Source: Ptiloglossa arizonensis (lineage: Eukaryota; Arthropoda; Insecta; Hymenoptera; Colletidae). From it: DNA of 64,000 nucleotides. Where the stretch lies: the NCBI RefSeq assembly GCF_051014685.1, contig NC_135059.1, positions 3,410,001 to 3,474,000 on the forward strand. Direction: 5' to 3'. Positions 22,222 to 34,012 of the stretch are shown here, one piece after another; position 1 is the first letter of the stretch; the number at the start of each line of letters is the position of its first letter. The position numbers were made by a program, and so were the translations under genes. The notes under the pieces were generated by a model that was not told the origin of the DNA, did not search any database, and saw only the letters and a list, made by a program, of their open reading frames with translations.

Positions 22222-22765
22222 GAGAAGTATCGCGAAAACTTCGTTTCGAAGAATAAACGGGGTAAGTTTACCAAGAGGCACGAAAGAGTCACGAGTCCGC
22301 TCGGAAGTTTGATACACTGGTTCGAAATGATACAACAAGGTTTGCCCGAACTATTTTAAGCGCGAGAAGTAACGCGAAAACTTCGTTCCTTTCGAAGAAT
22401 AAAAGTAATTGAGAATTAACGTAGGAGAATCAACGTAGGTTGGCGAAAAGACACGAAGGCGTCACGAGTCTGCTCGGAACTTTAATACACTGGTTCCGAA
22501 AAATATAGCGAGCTTTCTCCAACTATTTGAAATGCGAGAAGTAAACTTCGTTACTTCGGAAGAATAAACGCGGTTGGGAATTAACGTAGGAGAATCAACG
22601 TAGGTTGACGAAGAAACGCGAAGGAGTCATGAGTTTGCTCGGAAGTTTAATACACTGGTTCCAAAATGTAGACCAAGGTTTCTCGAACTGTTTTAACCGC
22701 GAAGAATAATGCGAAAACTTCGTACCTTTGAAAGAAGAAACGTGGTTGAGAAATCACGTAGGAAA
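22222..22765. repeat. 142-172-bp tandem array, four diverged copies
   Basis: GAGAAGTA or GAAGAATA followed by AACTTCGT starts copies at 22222, 22364, 22536 and 22701. All contain GAGTC.GAGT..GCTCGGAA and TACACTGGTTC in the same order. Copies two and three add AATTAACGTAGGAGAATCAA, which copy one lacks. The last copy is incomplete. Confidence 0.9.
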
Positions 22766-24049
22766 TTTAGAATTCGCTTGAATTTACTCAGAATACTCTT
22801 TGAATTTTTCTAACCGCGAGAATAATCGAGTCGAGTCTTGCTGTTATATACAATGCTGGTTAACAGTCGATATTTTCAGGTCGCAGCTGACAGAACGTCG
22901 AAAGTAATTTAAATTCTCGAGAGGGATGATGATCTCCGAGAAGCTTCTTTTTAAACCATACTTGCGTCGACGAAACGATCGGAATTTACTCGCCGGTATC
23001 TTTAAAATAATCTACACTCCGTACGTTTGGAAAAATAAACAGAGAGAGTAGGTTGATCGGGAGACGTTCCCGTGGCTACGGGTTTACTCGGAGATCTTAT
23101 CCCTCGATCCACGTTGGACTGAAACGCGGAAAAGATTTCCGCGAGAATAATTTTATCGGCCGACTGTTCGCGTTACGTCCAACGTTGCAACCCTCGATAT
23201 TTTTGCATCCAAGCGACGACGAGAGAATGCAGGAAGCGATTCTTCTCGAACGAGTTCGAGACTACTAAGAGCCACCTATTTTCAACGCGACTTCCGCCTT
23301 ACGCTAACGAAGCTTCGATCGTTCTTAACGCCCACGATACACGTCGAATAAAAACAAAGCGGTCGCCGCGTGGCGATAAATATTACCTTATTCCCCTTAT
23401 CTTCCCCTGCGCGGTTGAAAAACACGAAGCGACCACCATTGAAAATACCGGAGATTCGCGATTACACTGTCGCGACTCGCCTCGAGTACCTTTTACTTTC
23501 GTCGCGCTGCGTATGACCGGTATCAGACCGGCGTTCTAGAAACGAGAATAAGAGCATCGCGAGAAATTATCGGCTAACCGTACCTCTCTGACGTGATTAT
23601 CGTTTCAGAAGCCGCGTTAATCGCGGAACGAGCTTCGAAGATCGTCGAAATGGTTTCCGCGCGACTGTACACCGACAACGACGAGGAAATTGCCGATCGA
23701 AACACGATAGAGCAATTTCTTTTCCATTCGAACATCAACGATCGCGACCCACTGTGAAAATTCGGTTTGGGTACGCTCAACAACGCGTACACGACCATCG
23801 AATATTATTTCATCGACGATACGACCACGGTGTCGAATAATTCACGATGAACAATGGAAAGGTGAAAATAGCATGGATTTTTTCGTGCCCGTTGTTTATA
23901 AGTCTCACCCGAGAACACGCGAGAACAATGCACACACCGGTAACTCCTGCAGCCTATTTTTTTTTTTCCTTTGTTCTCGATCGTGTCGCGAAAATTATCA
24001 TCTTTCTACTAATTTCTAACCGCGACGAACTTGATTCTTTCGAATTGTT
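22766..24049. other. Unique DNA, nothing recognised
   Basis: It includes a GATA-like CCTTATCTTCCCC at about 23396-23408 and a T run near 23958. No gene or repeat is supported. Confidence 0.45.
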
Positions 24050-24615
24050 TCCGTGTAAATTGTATACTGAGCTATTCTTTCCATTTCTTGCACACAGAGT
24101 TTAACTCGTTCATCAATATACAAAAGAATCTTCCTTTTTTTGATTCAGTGTACTCAATTCACGACTCGTGGATGCTGTAAATGGTATACCAAGCGATTCT
24201 TTCAGTTTTTCAGATACCAAGTTCGACTCGATCATCGATATAGAAAAGAATCTTCCTCTTCTCGACTCAGTGTACTCAATTCATGACTTGTAGCTACTGT
24301 AAATGGTATACCAAACGATTCTTTCAGTTTTTCAGATACCAAGTTCGACTCGATCATCGATTTAGGAAAGAATCTTCCTCTTCTCGACTCAGTGTACTCA
24401 ATTCATGACTTGTAGTTACTGTAAATGGTATACCAAACGATTCTTTCAGTTTTTCAGATACCAAGTTCGACTCGATCATCGATATAGAAAAGAATCTTCC
24501 TCTTCTCGACTCAGTGTACTCAATCCACGACTCGTAGATGCTGCAAATGGTATACCGAGCGATTCTTTCAGTTCTTCGGACACCGAGTTCGACTCGATCA
24601 TCAAAAAATCTTCAT
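24050..24615. repeat. 122-bp tandem array, about 4.6 copies
   Basis: GATTCTTTCAGTTTTTCAG lies at 24195, 24317, 24439 and (diverged) 24561, an exact 122-bp period. A weaker first copy has ATTCTTTCC at about 24073. Copies two to four are nearly identical; the outer two are more diverged, as expected when arrays grow by unequal exchange in the middle. The open frame at 24405-24905 begins within the array and is not convincing. Confidence 0.96.
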
Positions 24616-25199
24616 TTTCTCGACCAGCTACGTCCAACTCGATGAACACGTACGATAGAAGACACGATCCACGCGAACGCGAGCTACGTTACAACCAAGT
24701 AGAAAAGGAATTTCCGTGTAGCCACGGCGCGCAACGTAGGCGGGACTCGAAGGCTTTCGCCTCTCGGAGCGCGCGCGCGGGACCAAAGTGGCTTTCACCA
24801 ACGGAAGAGGATCACAATGGTCGAAGAGTTCCCGCGCAATTTCCTCGGGAACGTCGTAAAAATCACCGCTGGAAAATGTTCCGCGGTGAAGTTCGCGGAT
24901 CTTGATCGCCCGATACGATTTCCATGCGCCTACGACAAGATCGTTGGAAACCTTGCTTCCACGACGACGATCGAGAACTTTGATGGATCGAGGACTCGGT
25001 TCGCAAGATCATCTATTTTTACGAATTCCGTGAGCACGATCTCAAAAGTCAAAAGAATAATCTTACGAAAATCCACACCAGTGGTCAATCGAAGTCAAAT
25101 TTTAAGAAGGAAGGAGAAAGGGGGAGTAAATAGTAAATAAGAAATTTTCAGTTCGAGAGTATTCATTATTTTCCGAGATATTGATTATAAATAATATTG
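24616..25199. other. CpG-rich unique DNA
   Basis: A GC-rich patch (about 24720-24800) is followed by ordinary DNA. The 166- and 107-codon frames here do not resemble known proteins. Confidence 0.4.
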
Positions 25200-25545
25200 A
25201 ATTTCGTCTATACGTAGGTTCTGCAAATATTGCCAATACAACCGTCACTCTTTGCAGTATCGTTATTAGGTGTTGGTTAGCCGACGATACAATAATGTAA
25301 GTCTTCGTATCTATAGGGTGCTCGCGTGAATTTTGTTCGCGCGTTAATCAAGTTGACGTGGTGTCGCGTACGAGAGGAAAATTTATCCGACCCATTTCGT
25401 GAAAATGAACACCAATTGCAGGGTATTTTGGCGACCGAAAGTTACAAGTTCCGTATAGGTATAATCGAACGTATTTCACCGAACGTTTTCATTAATATCT
25501 CGAAAACTATTAGATACTCGAAGCTAAAATTTTGTAATTAAAATT
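25200..25545. mobile_element. Possible remnant of a dispersed repeat
   Basis: The block contains ATTAATATCTCGAAAACTAT (25491-25510), a phrase I associate with dispersed repeats in hymenopteran genomes. It also has TATAGGGTGCTCGCGTGAA (from about 25311), which looks like one end of an element. I cannot identify the opposite end, a target duplication or the family, so the call is tentative. Confidence 0.25.
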
Positions 25546-26999
25546 TAGCCATTCTTCTCTCTTTTCTGTCAAAATTTGACGTCGATCGTAGCGACAGAAA
25601 TGTATCGATTTAACGTCTCAATGTCATTGTATCGTACCCTGGGCGATCGACTCTTCGAGTAACCATCGAGTCTTATTAGACATCGAAAATCTTGATTCTG
25701 AGAGTATCGAATCACGAGGAAAGATCGAAATAGTGCGCATTGATTTCACGAGGAGAATGCCAGTCACTGTACACAGGGTAGACGGAGTTACAGTAAATAC
25801 TAATTACAATGAACTACCTTTAAATTTTTCCAATAACTTTGTTTTTGGGTGCTACTTCCCCTCGGCCGTATATTTACAGATGTCTCGGCTTCCTTTTCGT
25901 ATTGCGATACATACCTGTAAAAAAAAGAAATTTTGCAAGATTAGTTGTCAATAATTCCAGTGGATAGTCGTTTTAGCAGTTACAGGTTGGACCAGTTCAT
26001 TTTATATGTTCATAATAGAATGATATCTTCGTTTATACGTGTTTCGTGCTTTAATATTTTTTTCTTTGAAATTTAAACCTTCTTCGAAATGATATTTTGG
26101 AACACAAAGAGTAAGAAAATATTCTATACATTCTTCAGAATGTATTACAGAATAAAACGACACGAAATGGAAACACGTATTCTAAAACACACATATTCTA
26201 AATCTAATTTGTATTTTAGAGAAAGGGAAAAATTGACGAAACTCAGCTTAGAGAAATACGAAGTTCAGCGCAGCAAGTTCCATTCCAGTTTCCAAGTGTG
26301 CACGAAACTCACCGATTTGACGATATTAAACTTCGATGGACTCTTGACAAGCTATTGGAAAACTAGATCCACTTTTTATACATTACTTTAAGTTAGTCTC
26401 ATTACTTTATTGCAGGAATGTGGCACGCGCTGGCAAATCGTTCGGTCTAATAGTCACAAGTGTCTCCGGGGCTAGACGAATGCAAAATTTCAATGTAAAT
26501 AGATTCGAGAGATTAACTTTCCTATCGGAAATAAAACTATACAAATACGACGATTCTTAAGAAATAAACAAATGGAAAAATTTACAATCGAGCATCGATT
26601 CTATTACGTACGATATCGCAATTCTTAGTAAAATCGAAAGTAGAATAATTCTTCGTCCAAGAATGAACCGAAAATATGGAACGACATTTTTTCGTACGAG
26701 ATATTCGTTTCGAAATAATCGATTTCGAAGACACGTGGGGCACGCGCCATTTCAACTAAACTTCGGTCCAGAGAATCTTCGACAAATTAATTCTAAATGA
26801 ACTATGCTTTGTGAGACTATATTGGTTACAATATTCGTAAAATAAAGAATATTCGATCGAGTATGCACACGTCCCGCGTATATTTAAAACCGATTATTTC
26901 GTTAATGGAACCATACGAACAACGTACGAAAAATGTGTTCTGTGCTTTTGGTTTACTTTTGAACGAGGAATTATTTCGTTCTGCTACGAATTACGGAAC
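25546..26999. other. Unique DNA, nothing recognised
   Basis: Several short open frames, for example 26089-26391 plus (100 codons), have no family resemblance. No repeats are seen. Confidence 0.45.
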
Positions 27000-27059
27000 A
27001 CCATGTACGTATGGAAAAGCAGCCGGTACAAATTAGATAAAAGACAAGAATCGTACGAG

Positions 27060-27346
27060 CAATAGGTAAGCGGGGAGGACGGAAAGAGAAAGAGAATGGC
27101 AACGAGGGAAACGTGTAAATTGCACGGCGGCCGCCGTGTGATACCGATCTAATATGGTCCTGGATAGAGCTGATTAGAACACGGCTTGAGCCGATTGAGC
27201 ACCGCCGATCGATTCGATCCGCGGATATAAATCAGAGCGTCGTGCTCGAGTGATCTAGTACGTGCCAAACCAGCGGCTGGTTTCCCGCGAATTACGCAAC
27301 GCAGATGCGTCTTGAAAAATTGATTCAGACACGATTTTTGGGATAG
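27060..27346 (+). promoter_or_regulatory. Candidate TATA-box promoter with a palindrome at the start of the transcript
   Basis: TATAAAT at 27226-27232 is followed 31 bases later by CTAGTA (A at 27257), which fits the general initiator pattern YYANW. Ten bases downstream is a perfect inverted repeat, AAACCAGC G GCTGGTTT (27267-27283), which would form a hairpin in the 5' leader. An ATG at 27305 opens 13 codons ending at TAG (27344), so it is a short upstream frame unless a splice occurs. The upstream 150 bp is GC-balanced (GGCGGCCGCCG, CTGATTAGAACACGG) in AT-rich surroundings. No coding exon is recognised downstream. Confidence 0.38.
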
Positions 27347-28555
27347 GTATTCACGAAAAAAAAAACGTTCCTCATTTTTTTATCGATAAAATTTACATTT
27401 ACGAAACTGTCGATATTTTTTATCTGGGGACGGTCTATACTTTTTGGATATTGAAATTTAAAAATGTGAACACGAAGAAATATAATGTTCCGATTTTTAA
27501 ATTGGAAAGGTAGTCTATCTACTCTGGGAATTTATTTATCCTACTTTTGAGAGATTTAGATTCAAAGATGTTACATAGAATTTGTCTTTGTAGAATGTTT
27601 CAGGTATACGTTTAAATAAAAAGTATTGTACCTGTGATTAAAAATGTTCTACGCGTATTATGTTTTAATACAATTTTTAAAATATTTATATTACCACATG
27701 AAATGATATAAGAAAAATGTAACGAAAATTGTGATTTTCGAAAAGAAAAGTTCAAAAGTTCAATTTTGGCAGAAATTTAGGTCTTTGTTGTGCAGTAACT
27801 GTAGAAGTTTTTAATACATAAAAGTATTCCTGGTTCACACGATAGAAAGGCGTGCACTTTCTACGGGTGCAAAGTTCTAAATCAATCGTGCACGTCAGTT
27901 TGAAAAATTGTTATTCGGAGAAAGACGACCTCGAGGTGTTGGAACGCGTGTACGTCTACAATTTTATAACTCTGTCAAATTTTCGAATCTTGACAATTCC
28001 TTTGTTCATACCCTCTATACCTAAAACTCTAAGTCTTTGGTTCCTTTCCACGTTACTTTCAAACCAATCGCAGATACAATTCGAATCAGATTGTTGCATC
28101 TACGTTTCTCTGGATTAAATTCGAGCATAATCTTCATCGACAATTTGTCGTACCACGATTCCTTTGAAAAGTTGAATCCACTGTAATACACGTTGAATGG
28201 TAGTCATATGTGTTGAATGGTAGACCACTATGGTGGTCATCGGTAACCAGCCATACACATTTCCTCAAAGCTCTAAAAAAACTGAACCTTAACATTCGTA
28301 AACTTTTAAATAACATTTGTCTCCTTAATCATTGAATAACGAGTACACCGACAAACTATCGGAATATTTTTACTTCTCGCGCTACAATTTAAATATACGA
28401 TTAAATACGAAAAACCAGCATGACAATCAACGCGTTAAATGTTACCAGATGAAGAACACGCGTTCTCCATATAGCGAACCTTACTCTCTGTACCAATTTT
28501 CAACCGCCAAATTATTTCTTAGTAGATAACAATCGCGAGTGAGAATAGAACGATT
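27347..28555. other. AT-rich unique DNA
   Basis: Nothing is recognised except the small hairpin GACCACTATGGTGGTC near 28224. No gene is supported. Confidence 0.5.
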
Positions 28556-29110
28556 CGCGACGAACGAACAAGTATCGTTCGAGTACTGGAACGACTCTAC
28601 GAATCGAAGAGACGAAGCCAGAGCGCGCATAACGGCCGGTATCGACCAGAGCGGAACCTAAGGTGCATACAAGTGCATCCGCACACGTGGCTCGGCCGTA
28701 TAGAGGCGCAGAAGTGGCCAAGAGGTAAAAGCGGTGCGATCTTCTGGCCAGGTTGCCGCGCTCTGGACGCGTACATGTGTACCGGGCTTGTCGAGGCTGA
28801 ATATTTATGCGCGACCTCTCGAGCATCGCGGCGCACCGCGCCGTGCCGCGCCGGCAGCGAAGAAATCCGCCGCATTCTGGAAAAGATACCGACACGCCGC
28901 GCCGCGCCGCGCCGCTCCGCTCCGCGCCGCGCGCACAGCCGTTCTGATTTATACGCGTGGCACCGCGGATTGGTTAGATCAGTGCCGCTCAATCGACCCC
29001 GTGTACCAATCGGTACCCGTCGAAACAGATCGATATCGGCGGGCTCCGGCGTCGTTATTTATGCGTTTCACCTCTTGCTGCCCTTATCTCTAATCTCTGC
29101 TCGCCTTCTA
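28556..29110. promoter_or_regulatory. GC-rich island
   Basis: This is the GC-richest block in the first half of the window. Open frames on both strands (28673-29119 plus, 148 codons; 28597-28992 minus, 131 codons) are alanine/arginine-rich translations of CGCCG repeats. GATA-type CTTATCTC occurs near 29081 and GAATATTTATGCG near 28799. It may be a promoter or CpG island; no start site can be chosen. Confidence 0.25.
28892..28935. repeat. CCGCG pentamer microsatellite
   Basis: Five-base repeats of the type CCGCG, with CCGCT variants, are repeated about eight times. A related GCGCCG-rich stretch lies at 28828-28858. It is strongly GC-rich and CpG-rich within AT-leaning DNA. Confidence 0.85.
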
Positions 29111-29126
29111 CGCGTGTAATGCCCGC

Positions 29127-29162
29127 TTTTTTTTTTCTTCTTCTTTTTCTTTTTCTTCTACG
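29127..29162. repeat. T/C-rich tract
   Basis: A run of T with interspersed C (CTTTTTTTTTTCTTC and similar). It is a polypyrimidine tract without a clear splice acceptor after it. Confidence 0.85.
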
Positions 29163-29500
29163 TATCCCCGCGCCTCGTCGCGGTCTACGCCGCTGCGAGA
29201 CCGCGCTATGCACGCGCAACACCGTTGCCAATCGAACGCTTTCCGGCGAACCGGTGCGGTGGGAAGAAATTTGGGTCGCGTTGTTCGATGCTATAACGAA
29301 GATCTATCGATTTACACTTCAACCGTTGCGTATTACTCCGATCGATACAGATACAGTTCGAGTCGTAATGGTCGTGTACACTGTTCGGCCGATAGCCGGT
29401 TCGTTCGGCAACACACCGCGCTCTGTCCGATCTTTGAATCGGTTTTGGCGGCTCTAAATTAATGTATGTTAGAGGAAGGAAAGAACGGAAATATAAGGAA
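29163..29500. other. Unique DNA
   Basis: CpG-containing DNA with overlapping plus-strand frames (29119-29457 and 29208-29462). No protein is recognised. Confidence 0.4.
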
Positions 29501-29757
29501 GTGGGGATAAGCGTTTCATCCCGGGCCTGCTAGTGGACTCGTCAGTAAGGCATCCTAGCAGGCCCTGCCTTATACGCCGGGACATTGGAAGATCGGTAAG
29601 AGGTCGTATATATAGCGATCGGAGCAGGTACGGGAACTTGCGGGAAACGGTTGGTGGTGAGTTTCCCTCTGGTGGCAAGCGTGGGTAGTGCCGCCACACG
29701 GTGTTATCGCGGAAGACGATTACCGGAGTACGTTGTTACGGTCGGGCTCGATGGGCA
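29501..29757 (+). ncRNA. Hairpin-rich segment, possible structured RNA or element remnant
   Basis: Three inverted repeats follow one another. The first pairs GGGCCTGCTAG (29523-29533) with CTAGCAGGCCC (29555-29565), 11 bp with a 21-nt loop. The second pairs GGGAAAC (29642-29648) with GTTTCCC (29661-29667). The third pairs GGTGGCA (29671-29677) with TGCCGCC (29689-29695), including one G-T pair. A competing stem pairs GTAAGGCA (29545-29552) with TGCCTTAT (29566-29573), using the loop of the first hairpin. The two stems could not easily coexist because no linker remains. TATATATA lies at 29607-29614. The block abuts the A-B dimer array. It could be a structured RNA, an LTR-like or other transposon fragment, or chance; I recognise no known RNA family. 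Only the inverted repeats are directly seen. Confidence 0.25.
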
Positions 29758-30560
29758 TTCCGATAGCGGATTCAGGGAACGATTTCTGAATCGTAAGTAA
29801 TGATAAAAGTGGCAAACGGTGGTAACAGTATTATTAAGATATTGTTAATGTAGCACGTATTTGTAAGCAGATACGTGGAAACGAATTTCGGTTCCGATAG
29901 TGGATTTAGAGAGCAATCTCCGAATCGCGAGTAGAGACGATAAGAGTTTCATCGAACGGGAACAATATTGTTAAGATATCATTGATATAGTATGTTCCTT
30001 CATGGAGAACGTCTTTCGATTCCAATAGTGGATTTAAAGAGCGATCTCTGAATCGTAAGTAACGACGATAAAAGTGTCAATTGCTGGTAACAGTATTATT
30101 AAGATATTGTTAATCTGGCACGTATTTGTAAGCAGATACGTGGAAACAAATTTCGATTGCAATAGTGAATGTAGAGAGCAATCTCCGAATCGCGAGTAGA
30201 GACGATAAGAATTTCATCGAACGGGAACAATATTGTTAAGATATCATTGATACAGTATGTTTCTTCTTAGCTTGTAAGTTCCTTCATCGAGAACGATCGT
30301 TCGATTCCAATAGTGGATTTAGAGAGCAATCTCCAAATCTAAGTAACGATGATAAAAGTGTCAATTGCTGGTAACAGTATTATTAAGATATTGTTAATCT
30401 AGCACGTATTTGTAAGCAGATACGTGGAAACGAATTTCGATTCCGATAGTGGATTTAGAGAGCAATCTCCAAATTGTAAGTAGCGACGATAAGAGTGTCA
30501 CCAAGAGGTAATTATTATAGTATTATCATACTATTATTAACACAGTACGCATTTGCAAGT
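29758..30560. repeat. Alternating A-B dimer array (128-148-bp monomers), three dimers
   Basis: The motif ATAGTGGATTT or a close variant starts monomers at 29763, 29897, 30025, 30162, 30310 and 30446. A-type monomers (first, third and fifth) share GGTAACAGTATTATTAAG and CACGTATTTGTAAGCAG. B-type monomers (second and fourth) share CATCGAACGGGAACAATATT and a later ATCATTGATA. The sixth is a diverged B-type by position. A and B also share an inner inverted repeat (GATTTAGAG..CTCCGAATC or GATTCAGG..CTGAATC). Several monomers contain GTAAGTAA-like sequence resembling a splice donor. This is a higher-order repeat: the dimer was amplified, not the monomer. Confidence 0.94.
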
Positions 30561-31820
30561 AGTTCTTTCGTCGGAACGAGTGTCGGTGAATAACAAGCGC
30601 GACTTGGAGCGATTAACGGTGAAACTTGTACGGGACACATCGTAGGAAGTACGTTCGGTACAGTTATGGGATGAGAATTTTGGTCGGAAAGCTACTACTT
30701 CTGAAGAAAATGCTCGGTCATCGCACATACAGACTCACACAGGATCAAAAAGTAAATATCCTGTATTGCGAAATAAAACGAGTCAAGCGTATGTCGAACC
30801 TCGACGCTCAAAATCGAACAAGATAATTATATAGCGCATTGTACAATAAAACGCAAACACTACGTAGAAAGTTACTTTCAATATTCTGTACGGTGGCTGC
30901 AGTTGCTGTAATCGTTGTGGCATCGATCGGAGGAACTTTAGAAGAAATTTAAGTCAATGTTGTCCGAGGTAAATGAGACTATATATTCCCGCATCGATGA
31001 TTTCTAAGTTATAAACTCCGATCGCTGTAACACAACCTCGGATCATTACGCAGCTACCTCAGTGTTCAATCGAACGTGAATTTCGCGTTTATCGTTCTTT
31101 TTATCATGGTTCGATCGTTGTCAAATTTTTATTTCATCGATACAGATAATTTTTCCTTGCTCGTGATACTTTAGCCAAATTTTATTTCCCTGTCGATCGT
31201 TAAAATAGATAGAAACTTCAGAGACACCCAGTACAGGACAAGTCTTCTACATACGCGGTTAATTCATCGACCAGTATAAATAATTGGACATTTGGTACAC
31301 AAACCTACTTTCGAAACTTAATCAACGTTAAACAGATTCGTATCTGCTACTCTATGAAAAGGAAAATTTACAAAAATTCATCTCGCGCAACATATATACG
31401 CAATAACACAAGACTCGATTGCGTAACTCGAAAACTCACTGTACAACAATTTCTTAGGTGTTCTCTTCTCCAGTTTCTGCAACAAAAAAAACCCCGATGC
31501 GTTTCCCCTCGTCTCGGATCATCCGATCAAACTTTTGTCACAAGATTTTCTAAACCACGTGAATCAACATCTAATATCATCGTCCATCCTTCTCGAAAGT
31601 CGAGGACGAAACTAACGAGACTCGTTCGATCTCTCGGAGTTGGGGCATTCCCTATTAACCGGGCGCAATCTTTACGAGCAAACGCTCGATTCTATTATCG
31701 GTACCGAAAGAAAAAAGAAAGAGTCGTTGGCTGATTCTTCGGTGTATTGGGTCGCGTATCGCTAGGTGAAAAAAAGGTTGCACGACTCGGTGAAAAAACG
31801 GACGATAGGTGTAGAAGAGG
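30561..31820. other. Unique DNA, nothing recognised
   Basis: No repeat or transposon end is recognised. The 126-codon frame at 31354-31734 is basic and matches nothing I know. Confidence 0.45.
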
Positions 31821-31839
31821 AGCCGGTGCCCCGGCAGCA

Positions 31840-31935
31840 TCCAGAAGGAAACGGCGATCGATTAATCGTCGCGATAGCCAACGGTTTAATTAGCCGGTGA
31901 ACGCGATTTATGCCGGCCTGCCGCGCTCCCAGATA
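31840..31935. promoter_or_regulatory. Candidate regulatory element with homeodomain-like sites
   Basis: GATCGATTAATCGTCGCG and CGGTTTAATTAGCCGG (near 31856-31892), followed by GCGATTTATGCCGG, form a compact cluster of TAAT/ATTA and posterior-Hox-like TTTATG sites in GC-balanced DNA. It was selected by texture only. Confidence 0.3.
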
Positions 31936-33410
31936 CGAAATTTCCGTTTCATCCGAGCAACCGAGCCGACTAGAAAGGGATCATCCAAGCCTCGTCGCTA
32001 CCGCGAAACCATCCAGGAAGAGGACGCTGCCCGGCTCGAGTGTATCGTGATCCTTTCGTTGGCATAATTTCTTTCCTCCGTATTATCGTCGCGGAGCCTC
32101 GTTAACCCATTTGTTCTCTTCCAGCCTATACGGCGATATTTAAACTTTCGAAAGTGTTTTTCAACTAGTCGCCGTCCGTTCCTCGTAACTGGCAAATATT
32201 CCTCTAGCTGCAAATATTCCGATCATTTTATTACGGAAATTCTTATTCCCTCTTTTTTCAAGGAAAAAGTAATATATGCATTTAGCTTAAAGCATTCCTC
32301 CGTTCAACTGTATCACTCGAGACACTTGAGTAGCTCACATTTTTAACTTCATAATACAACGAGATGTTTAACGTAATCACGTAAGCATTTAATCTCGTCG
32401 ATTATTGTTGCTTCAATTATGGAGAAACAATACGAGAAACATCGTAAAATTAATAAAAATATAAGGAGTAATTGAAAAGTAATCATTTTATCGAAGGAAA
32501 GTATTTAAAATAATGTAATGTCCACTTACGGTAAAACTTTTCGCCGTGAGATCTTAGCAAACTTGGCTTTATTACTTCGATAAAGATGTAGAAGAAATAT
32601 CAAATACTATTCTTACCGAATAAAGTTCACTAAACGTCCAAAATAGAACGTACTGCTCAAAACCTAAATTACAAATAAAAAAATGTCGGAAGAATCGGCT
32701 TAAAGTGTCCCAATAATCGTACCCACAAACTATACAATTCTATCCTCTTCTGCTTCGTTCACTGTGCCCCGAACGAGTACAAACGCCTAATCGAAATAAA
32801 CAAAAGGGACGAAAGGTATCGATCAATCTACCAAATCACCACTAATCGATTTTCCATTGGAAAACCTGCTTGCTCGCGCATTATCATCGAAGTCCTTCCC
32901 CTCCCTGTCGATGAGTCTGGTCGATGTCTCGGACCGTGTTTACCTTTTGGTATTAATTACGTACAACTTTAATCCGCGTAAAATTAAGAAACGAGCCGGA
33001 CGCCGCTACTGTTCAGCACACTTTTCCACCGACGATCTATTTGGAGAACCTTGAAATCGCGCGGCTCGATCGAAATCGCGGAACGTGACGGTATCGGGGA
33101 CCGCGCTCGCGTTCGCGCATGCGCTTGAGCGTCCGCGATACAGTTTCCCCCACCACGGTGAGGCTCTCGCGTCGCGCCGGGCGTTTCATCATTGTCCGCG
33201 ATCGACGCACGTGTCGCATTCGTCCTAGGTACGCTGAATCGCGATTAATTAACGACGTATACGGTAGTATAATTCGATCGTCTCTCGTCTCACTAGTCCA
33301 TGAATAATCGTATCGCGATACTATGTTGCCCGATTGCACGGAAAGAAAGAAAAAAAAAAAGAAGGACAACCACCGGACGGTGAGGCGCGAGCGGGGAGGA
33401 GGTAAACGTA
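31936..33410. other. Unique DNA with an A run at 33342-33361
   Basis: The stretch is mostly AT-rich, with a CpG-rich patch at 33055-33260. An A run interrupted by G lies at about 33342-33361. Open frames occur on both strands of the CpG patch and I reject them as genes. Confidence 0.45.
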
Positions 33411-33720
33411 GAAAAAAGTTGGAATGCCGCTTGTTAATTATAATACCGTGATTAATCAGTATCGACGAGCGGATTGCGCCATCGGCGATACGTATTTTGC
33501 TTCGATCGATGGCGGCACGCCAACGCGGCGGATGTGTTCGCGCGAGTCGTCGGGACTCGCATTAAAATAATTCCGAGACCGAGAGGAATTGCATCAGTTC
33601 GCGCGTTCGTCGCCGCGATATCGCGTCCTCTCCGCGTTATCCGCGCGTTTACCAACCGTTCTCGACGATAAACACCTAATAGAGCGGCATCTCCTCTTCC
33701 TCGACTTTTACCCGATGCGG
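33411..33720. other. CpG-rich patch after a TAATTA cluster
   Basis: CTTGTTAATTATAATACCGTG and TGATTAATCAG near 33428-33458 resemble homeodomain sites; a CpG-rich patch with open frames on both strands follows. Possible regulatory DNA, weakly supported. Confidence 0.25.
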
Positions 33721-33944
33721 TAAAAGTTCCATCTGTTTGCACTCGTCGAGACGTCGCTGTACGACTCTCGATGGATTTTCTATTAAACGGTCCCCTTGGG
33801 CGACGTATTTTTGCACGAACAATCGTCGCGATTTTTCTTGTCGACGGTCTGTCGGCGAAAATACCGACTGGAACGCATTGCGCGAATCTTGCGTCGAGGG
33901 CTCCGTGAGGGAATTTGTTTTCTAAGATTCTGCTTCATAGAGTT

Positions 33945-34012
33945 CTCTAAGACTCGATTTTGAAGAATTTTCGAAGACTCGATTTTGAAGAATTTTCCAA
34001 GATTCCATTTTA
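33945..34012. repeat. Short tandem repeat, about 31-bp unit
   Basis: GACTCGATTTTGAAGAATTT is repeated twice (starting at about 33951 and 33976) with degenerate flanking copies (AAGATTCTGCTT and AAGATTCCATTT). It is an AT-rich minisatellite of two to three units. Confidence 0.8.

Noticed and set aside
29523..29573. Pseudoknot made from the first hairpin and the competing stem
   Set aside because: There is no linker to span the 11-bp stem, so the two stems are more likely mutually exclusive.
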